Below, in pieces: positions 18,482 to 27,697 of a stretch of 64,000 nt of DNA. Position numbers and translations under genes: made by a program. Each line of letters begins with the position of its first letter. Position 1 is the first letter of the stretch. The DNA comes from Alteromonas ponticola. Lineage in GTDB: Bacteria; Pseudomonadota; Gammaproteobacteria; Enterobacterales; Alteromonadaceae. A model generated the notes under the pieces. It was not told the DNA's origin. It worked only from the letters and a program-made list of their open reading frames with translations, and searched no databases. The stretch spans positions 248,001 to 312,000 of the forward strand of contig NZ_JAATNW010000006.1 in assembly GCF_012911815.1 (NCBI RefSeq), given 5' to 3'.

Positions 18482-20002
18482 TTGAACCTTAAGTTATCTT
18501 CGCTTCGCTTCTGTACACTTATCATGCTAATCACATTAGTGGCTAGCGCGTGGGCAGATGAAAAAAACATTACCTTTGTTTTTACTGCTGACATGCCGGT
18601 AGTGGGTGACGAACGCAAAGGCGCGTATTCGAGGCTGGCAACGCTGCTCAAAGAAGTCCGAGCGCAGGAAACTGAGACAGCGTTTTTGTTTGGTGGCGCT
18701 AGTTTAGGACCTAGTCCCATGTCCGGTTTCGATCGCGGCGCGCATATTATTGATGTACTCAACAGCCTTGAGCCCGATGCCATGGGCGTGAGTCAACGAG
18801 AATTCAGTTATTACGAAGACGAACTTTCGTTACGCGCGTTTGAAGCGGGATTCCCAATGGTCGCCAGTAACCTTTTTGACCCTCTTGTTCGCAGTACGCC
18901 TACCGGCTTAGTCGACCGTGTTTTGATAGAAAAAGGTAATCTATCGATTGGCATAGTAAGTGTAGTGGATCCTTCAGTAACAGAGGAATATCCGCTTGAA
19001 CGTGCACAGGTTATAGACCCCAGCGAGCAAGTTAAGGTGAAAGCGTTACAACTAAGGGCATCCGGCGCGCAATTAGTTGTTTTACTTTACTCTCACCCGT
19101 CACTTTTTGTTAAAAAGCAACTGGAACAGGGTGTTATCGATTTGGCTTTTCTTACCGATCCTGACTTAGATATCCGGAGTGAGGAAACGGTGTGGTCGCA
19201 CCCAAGAAATGTGCTGTTAAGTCGGTATGCCCAGGCCGCTGTGGTAAGTTGCTCGTTAAATGAAAATGAATCAGAACGTCTGACAATAGAATCTAAATTG
19301 CTTAATCTGGACCAATTTGCTCCTGATCCGGAAGTTGTTGCGCAAACCACCGGTTATAGTATGCGGTTGAATCGGTTACTGGATGAACAAATTAGTCAGC
19401 TAAAAGCCCCCATGGATACAAGCAGAAAAGCGGTACGCTCTGGAGAGAATGCATTTGCAAATCTACTGACTGATGCGATCAAAAGTTTCACTCAGGCTGA
19501 TGTTGTATTGTTGAATGGGGGGATAATTCGAGCTGAAAAATACTATCAGGAGGGAGAGTTAATCACCCGCGGTGATATTTTCCAGGAACTGCCTTTCAGA
19601 AATAAAGTGGCAACACTGGACATCAAAGGAAAAGTTATCATACAAGCGTTGGAGAACGGGCTGAGTATGTTGGAATCGCTGGAAGGACGTTTTCCTCATG
19701 TCGCCGGTATGCAGGTTACCTACGACAGCAGGTTACCTGCTAAAGAACGCGTATTGAAGGTAACCATTGACGGCGAGCCCATCGCGCCGGAAAAGAATTA
19801 TCTGTTGGCCACCACCCAGTATCTCGCTGAGGGTGGGGATGGATATTGGATGTTTAAGGAGCGGGAAGGTGAGTCCGGAAATACTAAGTTTCCTCCATTG
19901 CTGTCAGATATCGTGATCACTAATATGAGACAGCAAGGGCAAATCAATCCGCAAATTGAGAATAGAATGGTTGATGTTGCCAAAAGGAAGCCTGGTGAGT
20001 AA
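18482..20002 (+). CDS. Periplasmic 5'-nucleotidase/UshA-fold protein lacking metal ligands
   Basis: 506 residues with a signal peptide ending near ASAWA. The start is uncertain: TTG at 18482 gives a full signal peptide, ATG at 18524 a short one. Both domains of the UshA family can be traced. In the N-terminal metallophosphatase domain most metal ligands are gone: the DxH motif reads ADMP, the GGD Asp is Ala (GGAS), and GNHEFD reads SQREFS. The C-terminal nucleotide-binding domain looks intact (LNGGIIRAE, ELPFRNKV, GGDGYWMF). Catalysis is therefore unlikely, while ligand binding remains plausible. The 3' end overlaps the diguanylate cyclase GTG start by 8 bases, suggesting a sensor partner. 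Confidence 0.85.
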   Translation: MNLKLSSLRFCTLIMLITLVASAWADEKNITFVFTADMPVVGDERKGAYSRLATLLKEVRAQETETAFLFGGASLGPSPMSGFDRGAHIIDVLNSLEPDAMGVSQREFSYYEDELSLRAFEAGFPMVASNLFDPLVRSTPTGLVDRVLIEKGNLSIGIVSVVDPSVTEEYPLERAQVIDPSEQVKVKALQLRASGAQLVVLLYSHPSLFVKKQLEQGVIDLAFLTDPDLDIRSEETVWSHPRNVLLSRYAQAAVVSCSLNENESERLTIESKLLNLDQFAPDPEVVAQTTGYSMRLNRLLDEQISQLKAPMDTSRKAVRSGENAFANLLTDAIKSFTQADVVLLNGGIIRAEKYYQEGELITRGDIFQELPFRNKVATLDIKGKVIIQALENGLSMLESLEGRFPHVAGMQVTYDSRLPAKERVLKVTIDGEPIAPEKNYLLATTQYLAEGGDGYWMFKEREGESGNTKFPPLLSDIVITNMRQQGQINPQIENRMVDVAKRKPGE

Positions 20003-21683
20003 CACGAAAGCTTCTGCTACCACAAAAGCCAATGCGTCATGGTTGAGGGGCAAAAGAGTCCCGCTGTCCGCGGTCTTTTTAGTCTCAATATCGACCATTA
20101 TCTTTCTATTCTTTCTGGTCTCGATGCTGGCGTTTTTCCGCTTGCAAAGCTTTAGCGACATTCTTACCGAACTTACTGAAGAATCAGTACCGTCACTGGC
20201 AATTTCAGGACGAATTTTTGGCAAGGTAAATCAGTTAACCTACCTCACTGAGGGGTTAACCCGCGCGCAGAACGAAGTAGTCAGGCGGGTCTTGTACACG
20301 CAGCTTCAGGAGCAGGTGGCTGATCTTCAAGTGCTGGCGGTTGATCCCAACGCCGACCCCGCATTACTGGCCCACATTCAGGGGTTGGATCTGGAAATAA
20401 GTGAGTTAAACCAGTTGGTAAAGAGTCGTTTGGAAACAGAAGCGACAATTCAGAAAACACTCGACTCGGTATACCAACTCTACAATGCCGTAACAGTATC
20501 GCAGTCAGAACAGGCAGACGAAGATCAAATAATCGACAACACCAATTGGAAAAATGTGTTCGCCGATGTGGTTGCAATGGCCTCAAGGGTCGCAACATTG
20601 GACCGGCTCGCAGAAATCAGGCAGACCGAAAGAAGGCTTGAGGAACAACTCGGAGAACTAAGTGAACTGATTCTGGTTTTACCCGAAAGCCAGCAATCGG
20701 CAGCTGATACACAACTACAGGCTTTGCAGGAACTAATCATTACCAAAACAGGTCTGGTTGCCCAAAAAATTAGTCACCTTCGCACGAAGGGACGCGCCAC
20801 AGGCCGTGGTAATTTCGTACGAAATTTTATTCTCGATTATGCAGGAATGTCTGAGTACAGAGCTTACCAGCTTACGGAAGACACGCTGGCAAAATCGAAA
20901 CGCACCACCACGCTGGTAAAAAATCAGATCAACATACTAGGGACGATCAGCGTGATCGCAATTCTAATCTTGATCGTGGTAATTTATGTGATTCAGTCGA
21001 GAATTGTCACTCGTCTGGAAAAACTAAATGACTTCGTCCGTGACCGTCTAGCCGGGCGTGATACCCGTTTTGCTATTTCGGGTAACGACGAGATTTCAGA
21101 TATCGCCAAATCATTTGAGACCTTTGCCCATACCATCGAAGAGCAAAAACAAATATTAGAAGACATGTCACTGTCAGATGGGCTAACTGGCGTGGCAAAT
21201 CGGCGTGCATTCGACAAGCGTATTGATCATGATATTCAACTGGCAGTACGGCATCAGTGGCCTATTACGGTAATCTTGTTTGACGTTGATCATTTTAAGC
21301 TTTACAACGATTCTTATGGTCACGCCGTGGGGGATGAGTGTTTAAAGGAGCTGGCAACTGCTATCAAAAATGTAATGAGACGAGAGCAGGATTTTTTCGC
21401 CCGCTATGGTGGAGAAGAGTTTGTGTGTGTTCTGTCTGACACAGATTTAGCCGGCGCTAAAACGGTTTCTAATACAATTCTGGAGGCCATCCGCAATCAG
21501 GCCATTCCGCATATTAAAAGTCCCATATCCGAGCACGTCACCGTCAGTGTGGGTTCAGTCACTGCCCGTCCGTCAAAAGACAGGATAACATCACCGATTG
21601 AGTTACTGAAAAGGGCTGATGAAGCCTTGTATGAGGCGAAAGAGCGTGGTCGCAACAGGCAAGTCAACGTACAGATAGAGTGA
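19995..21683 (+). CDS. Membrane diguanylate cyclase with HAMP-like and GGEEF domains
   Basis: 562 residues from GTG at 19995, which has AAGGAAG just upstream; the start lies inside the end of the nucleotidase-like gene, so translation is coupled. One membrane helix near 35-60 and a second near 310-330 bound a helical periplasmic sensor of about 250 residues. A HAMP-like segment follows (about 332-385), then a complete GGDEF domain: DGLTGVANRRAFD, FDVDHFKLYND and RYGGEEF. RxxD (REQD) lies five residues before GGEEF, so product inhibition by c-di-GMP is expected. It should make c-di-GMP under control of the periplasmic domain and perhaps of the preceding protein. Confidence 0.92.
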   Translation: MSNTKASATTKANASWLRGKRVPLSAVFLVSISTIIFLFFLVSMLAFFRLQSFSDILTELTEESVPSLAISGRIFGKVNQLTYLTEGLTRAQNEVVRRVLYTQLQEQVADLQVLAVDPNADPALLAHIQGLDLEISELNQLVKSRLETEATIQKTLDSVYQLYNAVTVSQSEQADEDQIIDNTNWKNVFADVVAMASRVATLDRLAEIRQTERRLEEQLGELSELILVLPESQQSAADTQLQALQELIITKTGLVAQKISHLRTKGRATGRGNFVRNFILDYAGMSEYRAYQLTEDTLAKSKRTTTLVKNQINILGTISVIAILILIVVIYVIQSRIVTRLEKLNDFVRDRLAGRDTRFAISGNDEISDIAKSFETFAHTIEEQKQILEDMSLSDGLTGVANRRAFDKRIDHDIQLAVRHQWPITVILFDVDHFKLYNDSYGHAVGDECLKELATAIKNVMRREQDFFARYGGEEFVCVLSDTDLAGAKTVSNTILEAIRNQAIPHIKSPISEHVTVSVGSVTARPSKDRITSPIELLKRADEALYEAKERGRNRQVNVQIE

Positions 21684-21711
21684 AACAAGGGGTAAGCAAT
21701 TTTTTAACACG

Positions 21712-22458
21712 CTACCGCGTCGACAACTGAAACGCGCACATACTTAATGCACTGGCGACATTCAGCGATTCGATATCTCCTTTGCCCTTAATGGTAAAAG
21801 CTTTGGCATTAACCTCAGACAAGGTGCTTTGCGGCACGCCTCGGGCTTCATTGCCAAACAGGTAGCAGGCGTATTGGGTAAACTCTGATTGGGTAATAGA
21901 GCTACCGTGCAAATCCAGATAAGCAAACGAATCAAATCGCGCAGCGAGTGAATCTATCGGTACATCTTGTTCGAGGGGTAAATGAAAGATGGCTCCCATA
22001 CTTGCTCGAATGACTTTAGGGTTATATGGATCGACACTGTTCGGGCTTAGCAATAGTCTGAAATTACCAAACCAGGCAAGCGTGCGCATGATGGTGCCTA
22101 AATTACCGGGATCTTGAATTTCATGCAGATAGATACATTTTTCGACGCCGCTGAACCGTGTTGGATCCACCTGCGCTGCCGATAAAGGGACACAGGCGAT
22201 AATACCCTGAGGGGATTTGGTGTCACTGAGCTGCATCATTTGTTTTTTTGATACCAGAGTAACTGGCCATTGGTTGGCACGTTGCTGTGCCCATTGCTGA
22301 TACTCTTCAGTAACATAAATTCGAGTCGCACGACGTATAGCAGGCTGTTTGACCGCATTAAATAATTCCAGCACCAGATGTTCGCCCTCAACAAGAAAAT
22401 ACCCTGATTGGTTCCGGTATTTTTTATGATGTAGTTTCTTTACATCGTCCAATTTCAT
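21712..22458 (-). CDS. TrmH/SpoU-family RNA 2'-O-methyltransferase
   Basis: 248 residues. The N-terminal RNA-binding substrate domain (KYRNQSGYFLVEGEHLV) precedes a SPOUT knot domain with the three SpoU motifs: DPGNLGTIMRTLAWFG, LFGNEARGVP and IKGKGDIESLNVASA. These bind S-adenosylmethionine and direct ribose methylation of rRNA or tRNA; the target nucleoside cannot be assigned. It is convergent with the diguanylate cyclase gene and divergent from rlmE. Confidence 0.88.
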   Translation of the reverse strand: MKLDDVKKLHHKKYRNQSGYFLVEGEHLVLELFNAVKQPAIRRATRIYVTEEYQQWAQQRANQWPVTLVSKKQMMQLSDTKSPQGIIACVPLSAAQVDPTRFSGVEKCIYLHEIQDPGNLGTIMRTLAWFGNFRLLLSPNSVDPYNPKVIRASMGAIFHLPLEQDVPIDSLAARFDSFAYLDLHGSSITQSEFTQYACYLFGNEARGVPQSTLSEVNAKAFTIKGKGDIESLNVASALSMCAFQLSTR

Positions 22459-22600
22459 GTTGAAGCTCTAAGTCACTGTTTGCGAAAGGGTGTAACCAGA
22501 TTGTATCGGTTAATAGTCTTAAAGTCAGGCGAATTGGTAAATCACCTGCTGGAATACTACAATATGCACCGATTTGAAGAGCACACAGCAGATTGAGCGA

Positions 22601-23221
22601 ATGGCAAAGTCAAAAACCAGCAAAAAATGGATGGACGAGCACGTTAACGACCCTTATGTAAAAAAGGCGCAAATTGACGGATATCGCTCCAGAGCAAGCT
22701 ACAAGCTGATTGAAATTAACGACAAAGACAAATTGTTCCGTCCCGGCGACGTGGTAATGGATCTGGGCTCTGCGCCGGGTGGCTGGTCGCAAATCGTTGC
22801 CCCCATCGTTGGACAGGCTGGTCGCGTTATCGCGTCAGACATTCTGCCCATGGACAGCATCATTGGCGTGGATTTTATACAGGGCGATTTTACCGAAGAA
22901 GCGGTCTACGACCAGATTTTGCAAATGCTGAATGGAGCCAGCGTGGATACCGTAATCTCCGACATGGCACCCAATTTAAGTGGCGTTAATACCACCGACC
23001 AGTATGCCTCAATGTATTTGGTAGAACTGGCACTGGACATGGCCCGAAATGTCCTGAAACCCGGCGGCAGCTTTTGTGCAAAAGTGTTTCAGGGCGTAGG
23101 ATATGATGAATACATGAAGGATGTTCGCAGCTCGTTTGATAAGGTGATTATACGCAAACCGGCGGCTTCACGACCTCGCTCAAGAGAGGTCTATATTGTC
23201 GGCAAAGGATTTAAGGCATAG
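22601..23221 (+). CDS. rlmE: 23S rRNA (uridine-2'-O-)-methyltransferase
   Basis: Methylates U2552 of 23S rRNA late in 50S assembly (E. coli RrmJ/FtsJ). The ATG at 22601 gives 206 residues against 209 in E. coli and the expected start with basic residues; an upstream TTG would add nine. The SAM motif [19 protein letters not shown] with its catalytic Asp, and the conserved lysine of KVFQG are present. In many gammaproteobacteria ftsH follows; here it does not. Confidence 0.93.
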   Translation: MAKSKTSKKWMDEHVNDPYVKKAQIDGYRSRASYKLIEINDKDKLFRPGDVVMDLGSAPGGWSQIVAPIVGQAGRVIASDILPMDSIIGVDFIQGDFTEEAVYDQILQMLNGASVDTVISDMAPNLSGVNTTDQYASMYLVELALDMARNVLKPGGSFCAKVFQGVGYDEYMKDVRSSFDKVIIRKPAASRPRSREVYIVGKGFKA

Positions 23222-23559
23222 CATAGAAAAAAGGGGCACCAGGGCCCCAAGCTCGGTCCAGGGATTAGACCAGGAAAGCCGGAACAAACCAATAGCAGTA
23301 AAACTAATGTGAATCGTGTGTTTGCTCCAGAGTGGATACACAAACGGCACAGACGACGTTATAAAATGGTGTGATGGGTTGGTGAGCGGTTGAACTTTCT
23401 TTGCTTGATACTTAGCGGTTGCGGTAGACGCCACTGCGATTTGCAATGCTTCTGCAATTAATCTAACGGTTTGTTACAAGTTACTCACCACATCCAACTT
23501 GCCTAATCTTAGTCTGTCATCAACACTAGTAAGCGTTTGAATAAAAATGGAATTATTGT
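23222..23559. other. Intergenic region with minus-strand terminator-like hairpin
   Basis: 338 bases without a credible gene. A GGGGC/GCCCC hairpin (23233-23248) next to an A-run at 23227-23232 would read as a stem followed by T on the minus strand; on the plus strand it has no T-run. The rest should hold the promoter of the peptidase gene, which I could not pin down. Confidence 0.4.
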
Positions 23560-25512
23560 ATGAAACTAACAAGTACCCTAATCGCACTGTCGCTAATGAC
23601 CCTGTTTGCGCAGGCTGCAGAAGAACGTACCGTCAATAATGGCAATCTGGTTTTGCAAAACATCCCTGAAATACCAGAGCAAGTCGTCGACGACTTAAAT
23701 CAGTATCAGAATATTCGCTCGGCACCGTTTGAAGCATTCAGCCATGATGGTGAAAGCGTATTTATCACTACTCGATTTGGTGATGTAGGGCAAATTCACC
23801 GTGTTGACATGCCAGCAGGTGCACGTCACCAGCTCACCTTCTTTAAAGAACCGATTGGTTCAGTCGAGCGGCAGCCAAAAACGGATAACCTTGCCTTCAC
23901 CATGGATGCCGGAGGGAGCGAGTTTTCCCAAATCTTTTTACTTGACCCCGATTCCGGCAAGAGCACCATGCTGACCGATGGTAAGTCGCGTAACGGCGTG
24001 ATCAGCTGGAGCGATTCAGGCAAGTGGCTGGCCTATCAGAGCACCGAACGCAATGGCAGTGCCAATGATATATGGGTAATGAACCCGCAAGCGCCTGAAA
24101 AACGACGGGTAGTGCTTGAATCAACCGATGGCAGCTGGTGGGGGCCAACTGACTGGAACAAACAGGGTACGTCCATTCTTACCCAGCAGTATATCAGTGC
24201 CAGCGACTCGCGAATTTATCTTTTGGATGTCGAAAGCGGCGAAAAAACGCTCATTGATGGTAGCGAGTCAAGTCCATCCGTTAACTTCTCATTGGCCTTC
24301 GGCCCACGCGACGAGGGCTATTTCCTTTCCACTAACCAAAAAAGTGAATTTACTCAGCTTGGCTATCGCGATATTAAAAACAATAATTTAAAAATCATCA
24401 CCGATCAGATCAACTGGGACGTTGAAAGTTTTGCTATCAGTAATAATGGAAAAAGAGCCGCGTTTACCACCAACGAGGACGGTATCAGCAAGCTATATCT
24501 GCTTGATACAAACAGTTTCAACTACAAGCCGGTGCAATCCATTCCGGTTGGACTCATTGGCGGCATCACCTTCAGTCCGGATGACAGTAAACTGGCGATG
24601 ACGCTGAATACGGCGCAAACCCCGAGTGATACTTATGTGTTGAACCTTAACAGCAAGCCCACTGAATACGCTGAATTAACCCGTTGGACACACAGTGAGG
24701 TGGGTGGCCTGAACACTGAAAATTTTGTGCTTCCCGAGCTGGTGCGCTACCCCACGTTTGATGACAGAGAAATCCCCGCGTTTGTTTACAAACCTAAGGC
24801 GGAAGGACCCCGGCCGGTTATCATTTCGATTCATGGTGGCCCTGAAGGGCAAAGCCGTCCATCGTTTGCAAGTACTTACCAATTATGGATGGATACGCTT
24901 GGAGCGGCGGTTGTGGTGCCTAATGTGCGCGGCTCGTCAGGTTACGGTAAAGAATATATCAATCTGGATAATGGATTTAAGCGTGAGGATTCGGTTAAAG
25001 ATATTGGCGCACTGTTAGACTGGATTGCGACGCAACCGGATTTAGATGAAAACAGGGTAGCCGTTTTTGGTGGCAGTTACGGTGGTTATATGGTGTTGGC
25101 CAGCGCGGTGCACTATAGCGACCGACTTAGTGCGGCAGTAGACATTGTCGGCATTTCCAATTTTGTGACGTTCCTGAAAAATACCGAAGATTATCGTCGT
25201 GATCTGCGTCGGGTTGAGTATGGCGATGAGCGCGATCAAAAAATGCATGATTTCCTGCAGAAAATCAGTCCCAGCAATAATGTAGATAAAATCAATGTTC
25301 CCATGTTTGTGATCCAGGGGGAAAACGATCCGCGCGTCCCCGTCAGTGAGGCAGAGCAAATTGTGAAAGCGCTGCGCGACGAGGGTAAACAAGTGTGGTA
25401 CATGAATGCGTTAAATGAAGGGCATGGTTACCGCAAAAAGGAAAATCGCGATGTTTATCAGCAAGCTGTAGTCATGTTCTTTGAGGAGCATTTGGTAAAC
25501 GCGCAACCATAA
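23560..25512 (+). CDS. Secreted S9-family (acylaminoacyl/dipeptidyl-type) serine peptidase
   Basis: 650 residues with a signal peptide (about 1-19, ending FAQA). Residues about 50-390 form WD40/TolB-like beta-propeller repeats (AFSHDGESVF, ISWSDSGKWL, ITFSPDDSKL). The C-terminal alpha/beta-hydrolase carries the catalytic triad: Ser in GGSYGGY, Asp in GENDPRVP and His in EGHGYRK. S9 enzymes cleave short peptides, so periplasmic peptide scavenging is likely. The gene stands alone between rlmE and htpX. Confidence 0.92.
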   Translation: MKLTSTLIALSLMTLFAQAAEERTVNNGNLVLQNIPEIPEQVVDDLNQYQNIRSAPFEAFSHDGESVFITTRFGDVGQIHRVDMPAGARHQLTFFKEPIGSVERQPKTDNLAFTMDAGGSEFSQIFLLDPDSGKSTMLTDGKSRNGVISWSDSGKWLAYQSTERNGSANDIWVMNPQAPEKRRVVLESTDGSWWGPTDWNKQGTSILTQQYISASDSRIYLLDVESGEKTLIDGSESSPSVNFSLAFGPRDEGYFLSTNQKSEFTQLGYRDIKNNNLKIITDQINWDVESFAISNNGKRAAFTTNEDGISKLYLLDTNSFNYKPVQSIPVGLIGGITFSPDDSKLAMTLNTAQTPSDTYVLNLNSKPTEYAELTRWTHSEVGGLNTENFVLPELVRYPTFDDREIPAFVYKPKAEGPRPVIISIHGGPEGQSRPSFASTYQLWMDTLGAAVVVPNVRGSSGYGKEYINLDNGFKREDSVKDIGALLDWIATQPDLDENRVAVFGGSYGGYMVLASAVHYSDRLSAAVDIVGISNFVTFLKNTEDYRRDLRRVEYGDERDQKMHDFLQKISPSNNVDKINVPMFVIQGENDPRVPVSEAEQIVKALRDEGKQVWYMNALNEGHGYRKKENRDVYQQAVVMFFEEHLVNAQP

Positions 25513-25527
25513 TACCCAGTTCGTGTC

Positions 25528-25562
25528 ATGCCCTTTCTGCTGGTGCTACCCAGAAGGGGCAT
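25528..25562 (+). terminator. Hairpin after the S9 peptidase gene
   Basis: A 12-bp stem, ATGCCCTTTCTG (25528-25539) with CAGAAGGGGCAT (25551-25562), one G-U pair, 11-base loop. It begins 15 bases after the stop. There is no T-run, so intrinsic termination is uncertain; it may instead stabilise the 3' end. Confidence 0.45.
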
Positions 25563-25750
25563 AATAATGATAACAATTCATCCCCTCTGGGTATGGCACC
25601 GACCGGGTGCAGCACTTCTGATTTAATCATGTGACATCCAGCTTTTCCCAAAATATTTGCTGCTGATAAGCCACAATTTTCGCTGACACTATTGCGCTTT
25701 TCGCTTACTGTATCCATATTATCGCCGTGAACGCACTTTAGGAATTATTC

Positions 25751-26617
25751 ATGTTACGCATCGCACTTTTTATCGGCACGAACATTGCCATCATGGCATT
25801 ACTCAGTATTACCTTTAGCCTTTTTGGTATACAGGGGTTATTGGCACAAAATGGTGTGGATTTAGACTTAACCGCATTGCTTATTTACGCTGCGGTAATT
25901 GGCTTTAGTGGTGCTTTTATATCGCTTTTTTTATCTAAGTTTATGGCGAAAAAAAGCATGGGTGTTCAGATCATTGAACAACCCGCCAATGCCACTGAGC
26001 AATGGTTGGTACGTACGGTTCAACGTCAGGCGAAGCAGGCGGGTATTGGCATGCCCGAGGTGGGGATTTTTGACCATCCCTCGTTAAATGCATTTGCCAC
26101 CGGTTGGAACAAAAACGATGCGTTGGTTGCTGTCAGCACCGGGCTTCTGCGAGGAATGAATGAGCGCGAAGTAGAAGCGGTGCTTGCTCACGAAGTCAGT
26201 CACGTCGCCAACGGCGATATGGTAACCATGTCGCTATTGCAGGGGGTGGTGAATACGTTCGTGGTGTTTTTATCGCGCATCATAGGCCATGTGGTTGATC
26301 GGGTTGTGTTCAAAGTAGAACGCGGTCACGGCCCGGCATTTTGGATTGTGTCGATTATTGCCGAGGTGGTATTAGGCATTCTGGCAATGATGATCGTGAT
26401 GTGGTTTTCCCGTCACCGGGAATACAGAGCAGATGCGGGGGGCGCGGCGTTGACCAGCAAACAGGATATGGCCGCCGCGTTAATGCGACTGAAACAAAAC
26501 CAGAACTCGCCGCAATTGCCGGATGAAATGGCGGCATTTGCCATCAGTGCAGGCAAAGTTCAGGCGTTATTCTCAAGCCATCCGCCATTGGAAAAACGTA
26601 TCGAGGCATTGCGTTAA
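25751..26617 (+). CDS. htpX: Membrane zinc metalloprotease HtpX
   Basis: 288 residues. Two N-terminal membrane helices (about 4-26 and 42-62) are followed by a cytoplasmic M48 protease domain with the zinc motif HEVSH (H147, E148, H151) and further helices around 160-215. REYRADAGGA provides the third zinc-ligand region. HtpX degrades misfolded membrane proteins alongside FtsH and is often envelope-stress or heat induced; no heat-shock promoter was identified here. Length matches E. coli HtpX (293). Confidence 0.95.
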   Translation: MLRIALFIGTNIAIMALLSITFSLFGIQGLLAQNGVDLDLTALLIYAAVIGFSGAFISLFLSKFMAKKSMGVQIIEQPANATEQWLVRTVQRQAKQAGIGMPEVGIFDHPSLNAFATGWNKNDALVAVSTGLLRGMNEREVEAVLAHEVSHVANGDMVTMSLLQGVVNTFVVFLSRIIGHVVDRVVFKVERGHGPAFWIVSIIAEVVLGILAMMIVMWFSRHREYRADAGGAALTSKQDMAAALMRLKQNQNSPQLPDEMAAFAISAGKVQALFSSHPPLEKRIEALR

Positions 26618-26633
26618 GTGCGCTTGCACTTGC

Positions 26634-27653
26634 TCAGTCAGGGCGTTTTTTCATCCGTTGACTTTGCGCCTCACGTTTTGCGGTGCGTTTCTCTTTCCGG
26701 TCTTGTTTATCCGGGGTAAGAGAACCTTCTTTGAATTTTTGCTTACGCTTTGCTTTAGCGGCCGCCTTTCTGGCTGCCGCTTCTGCCATCTCAACTTTTT
26801 CCCTCTCCAGCATCTGCGGCGTTTCCAGGCTGATTCGACCTAATTTGCCAGACTGCAATTCGTTAAGCAGCACCTCGCAGATTTTGTGCAGGTTTACACG
26901 ACCTCCTGCCATAATTGCGCCACGCTTTTTCGCGGCAGCTTCAAGAAACTCTATTTCGGTAGCTGGCAGTTCATCCAGTTTATAGCGTTCCTGCATACGC
27001 TCAGGATACGCCTTGATTAAATAATCAGCGGCAAAAAATCCTACATCGTCATATTCCATCGCGGTGTTTTTTACCGCGCCTGAGGAGGCCAAACGGTAAA
27101 TTGAATGAGGGTTTTCCAATTTAGGCCACAGTACGCCCGGGGTGTCGAATAACACAATCCTGCTACCTAAATTTATGCGTTGTTGGCTTTTTGTCACCGC
27201 GGGTTCGTTACCGGTTTTGGCAATCGTGCGTTCCGCCAGAATATTGATCAAGGTGGACTTGCCCACATTAGGGATCCCCGTGATCATTGCATTAATGTGC
27301 TTGGCTGAAGCTTCTTTTTGTGCGCAAATAGCACGGATCAAGTTGATAATTTGCTTACTGTTTGTCGGGTTATCACTGGAGGTGGTGATGGTTTTTACGT
27401 TGCGCTCAGTTTCCAGATATGCCTGCCAGTTGGCGGTAATCTCAGGATCGGCAAGGTCAAATTTATTCAGAATTTTGATGCACGGTTTGTCGCCACGGAT
27501 TTTCGCTATTTCAGGGTTTTCGCTTGAGTAGGGGATGCGTGCATCCAGCACTTCAATCAAAATATCCACCTGACTGAGCGACTCTTTTATTTCTTTCAGG
27601 GCTTTGTGCATGTGCCCGGGAAACCACTGTAATGCCACCGTAGCGATCCTCAC
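26634..27653 (-). CDS. Circularly permuted ribosome-biogenesis GTPase (YlqF/RbgA type)
   Basis: 339 residues. The GTPase motifs occur in permuted order: G4 (NKFD) and G5-like residues first, then G1 (GIPNVGKST) and G3 (DTPG). The N-terminus WFPGHMHKA is the YlqF signature. The C-terminus has a very basic Lys/Arg tail (AAAKAKRKQKFK), suited to RNA binding. In Bacillus RbgA matures the 50S subunit. The start is GTG at 27653; a GTG five codons inside is possible. It is convergent with htpX (16-base gap). Confidence 0.9.
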   Translation of the reverse strand: MRIATVALQWFPGHMHKALKEIKESLSQVDILIEVLDARIPYSSENPEIAKIRGDKPCIKILNKFDLADPEITANWQAYLETERNVKTITTSSDNPTNSKQIINLIRAICAQKEASAKHINAMITGIPNVGKSTLINILAERTIAKTGNEPAVTKSQQRINLGSRIVLFDTPGVLWPKLENPHSIYRLASSGAVKNTAMEYDDVGFFAADYLIKAYPERMQERYKLDELPATEIEFLEAAAKKRGAIMAGGRVNLHKICEVLLNELQSGKLGRISLETPQMLEREKVEMAEAAARKAAAKAKRKQKFKEGSLTPDKQDRKEKRTAKREAQSQRMKKRPD

Positions 27654-27697
27654 TAATTCAATTTTGCGCTAGTTTACTGCATTTACGCGTGAAAGTA

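Noticed and set aside
23180-23446. 88-codon minus-strand ORF after rlmE
   Set aside because: Overlaps the rlmE 3' end and has no ribosome site or recognisable motif.
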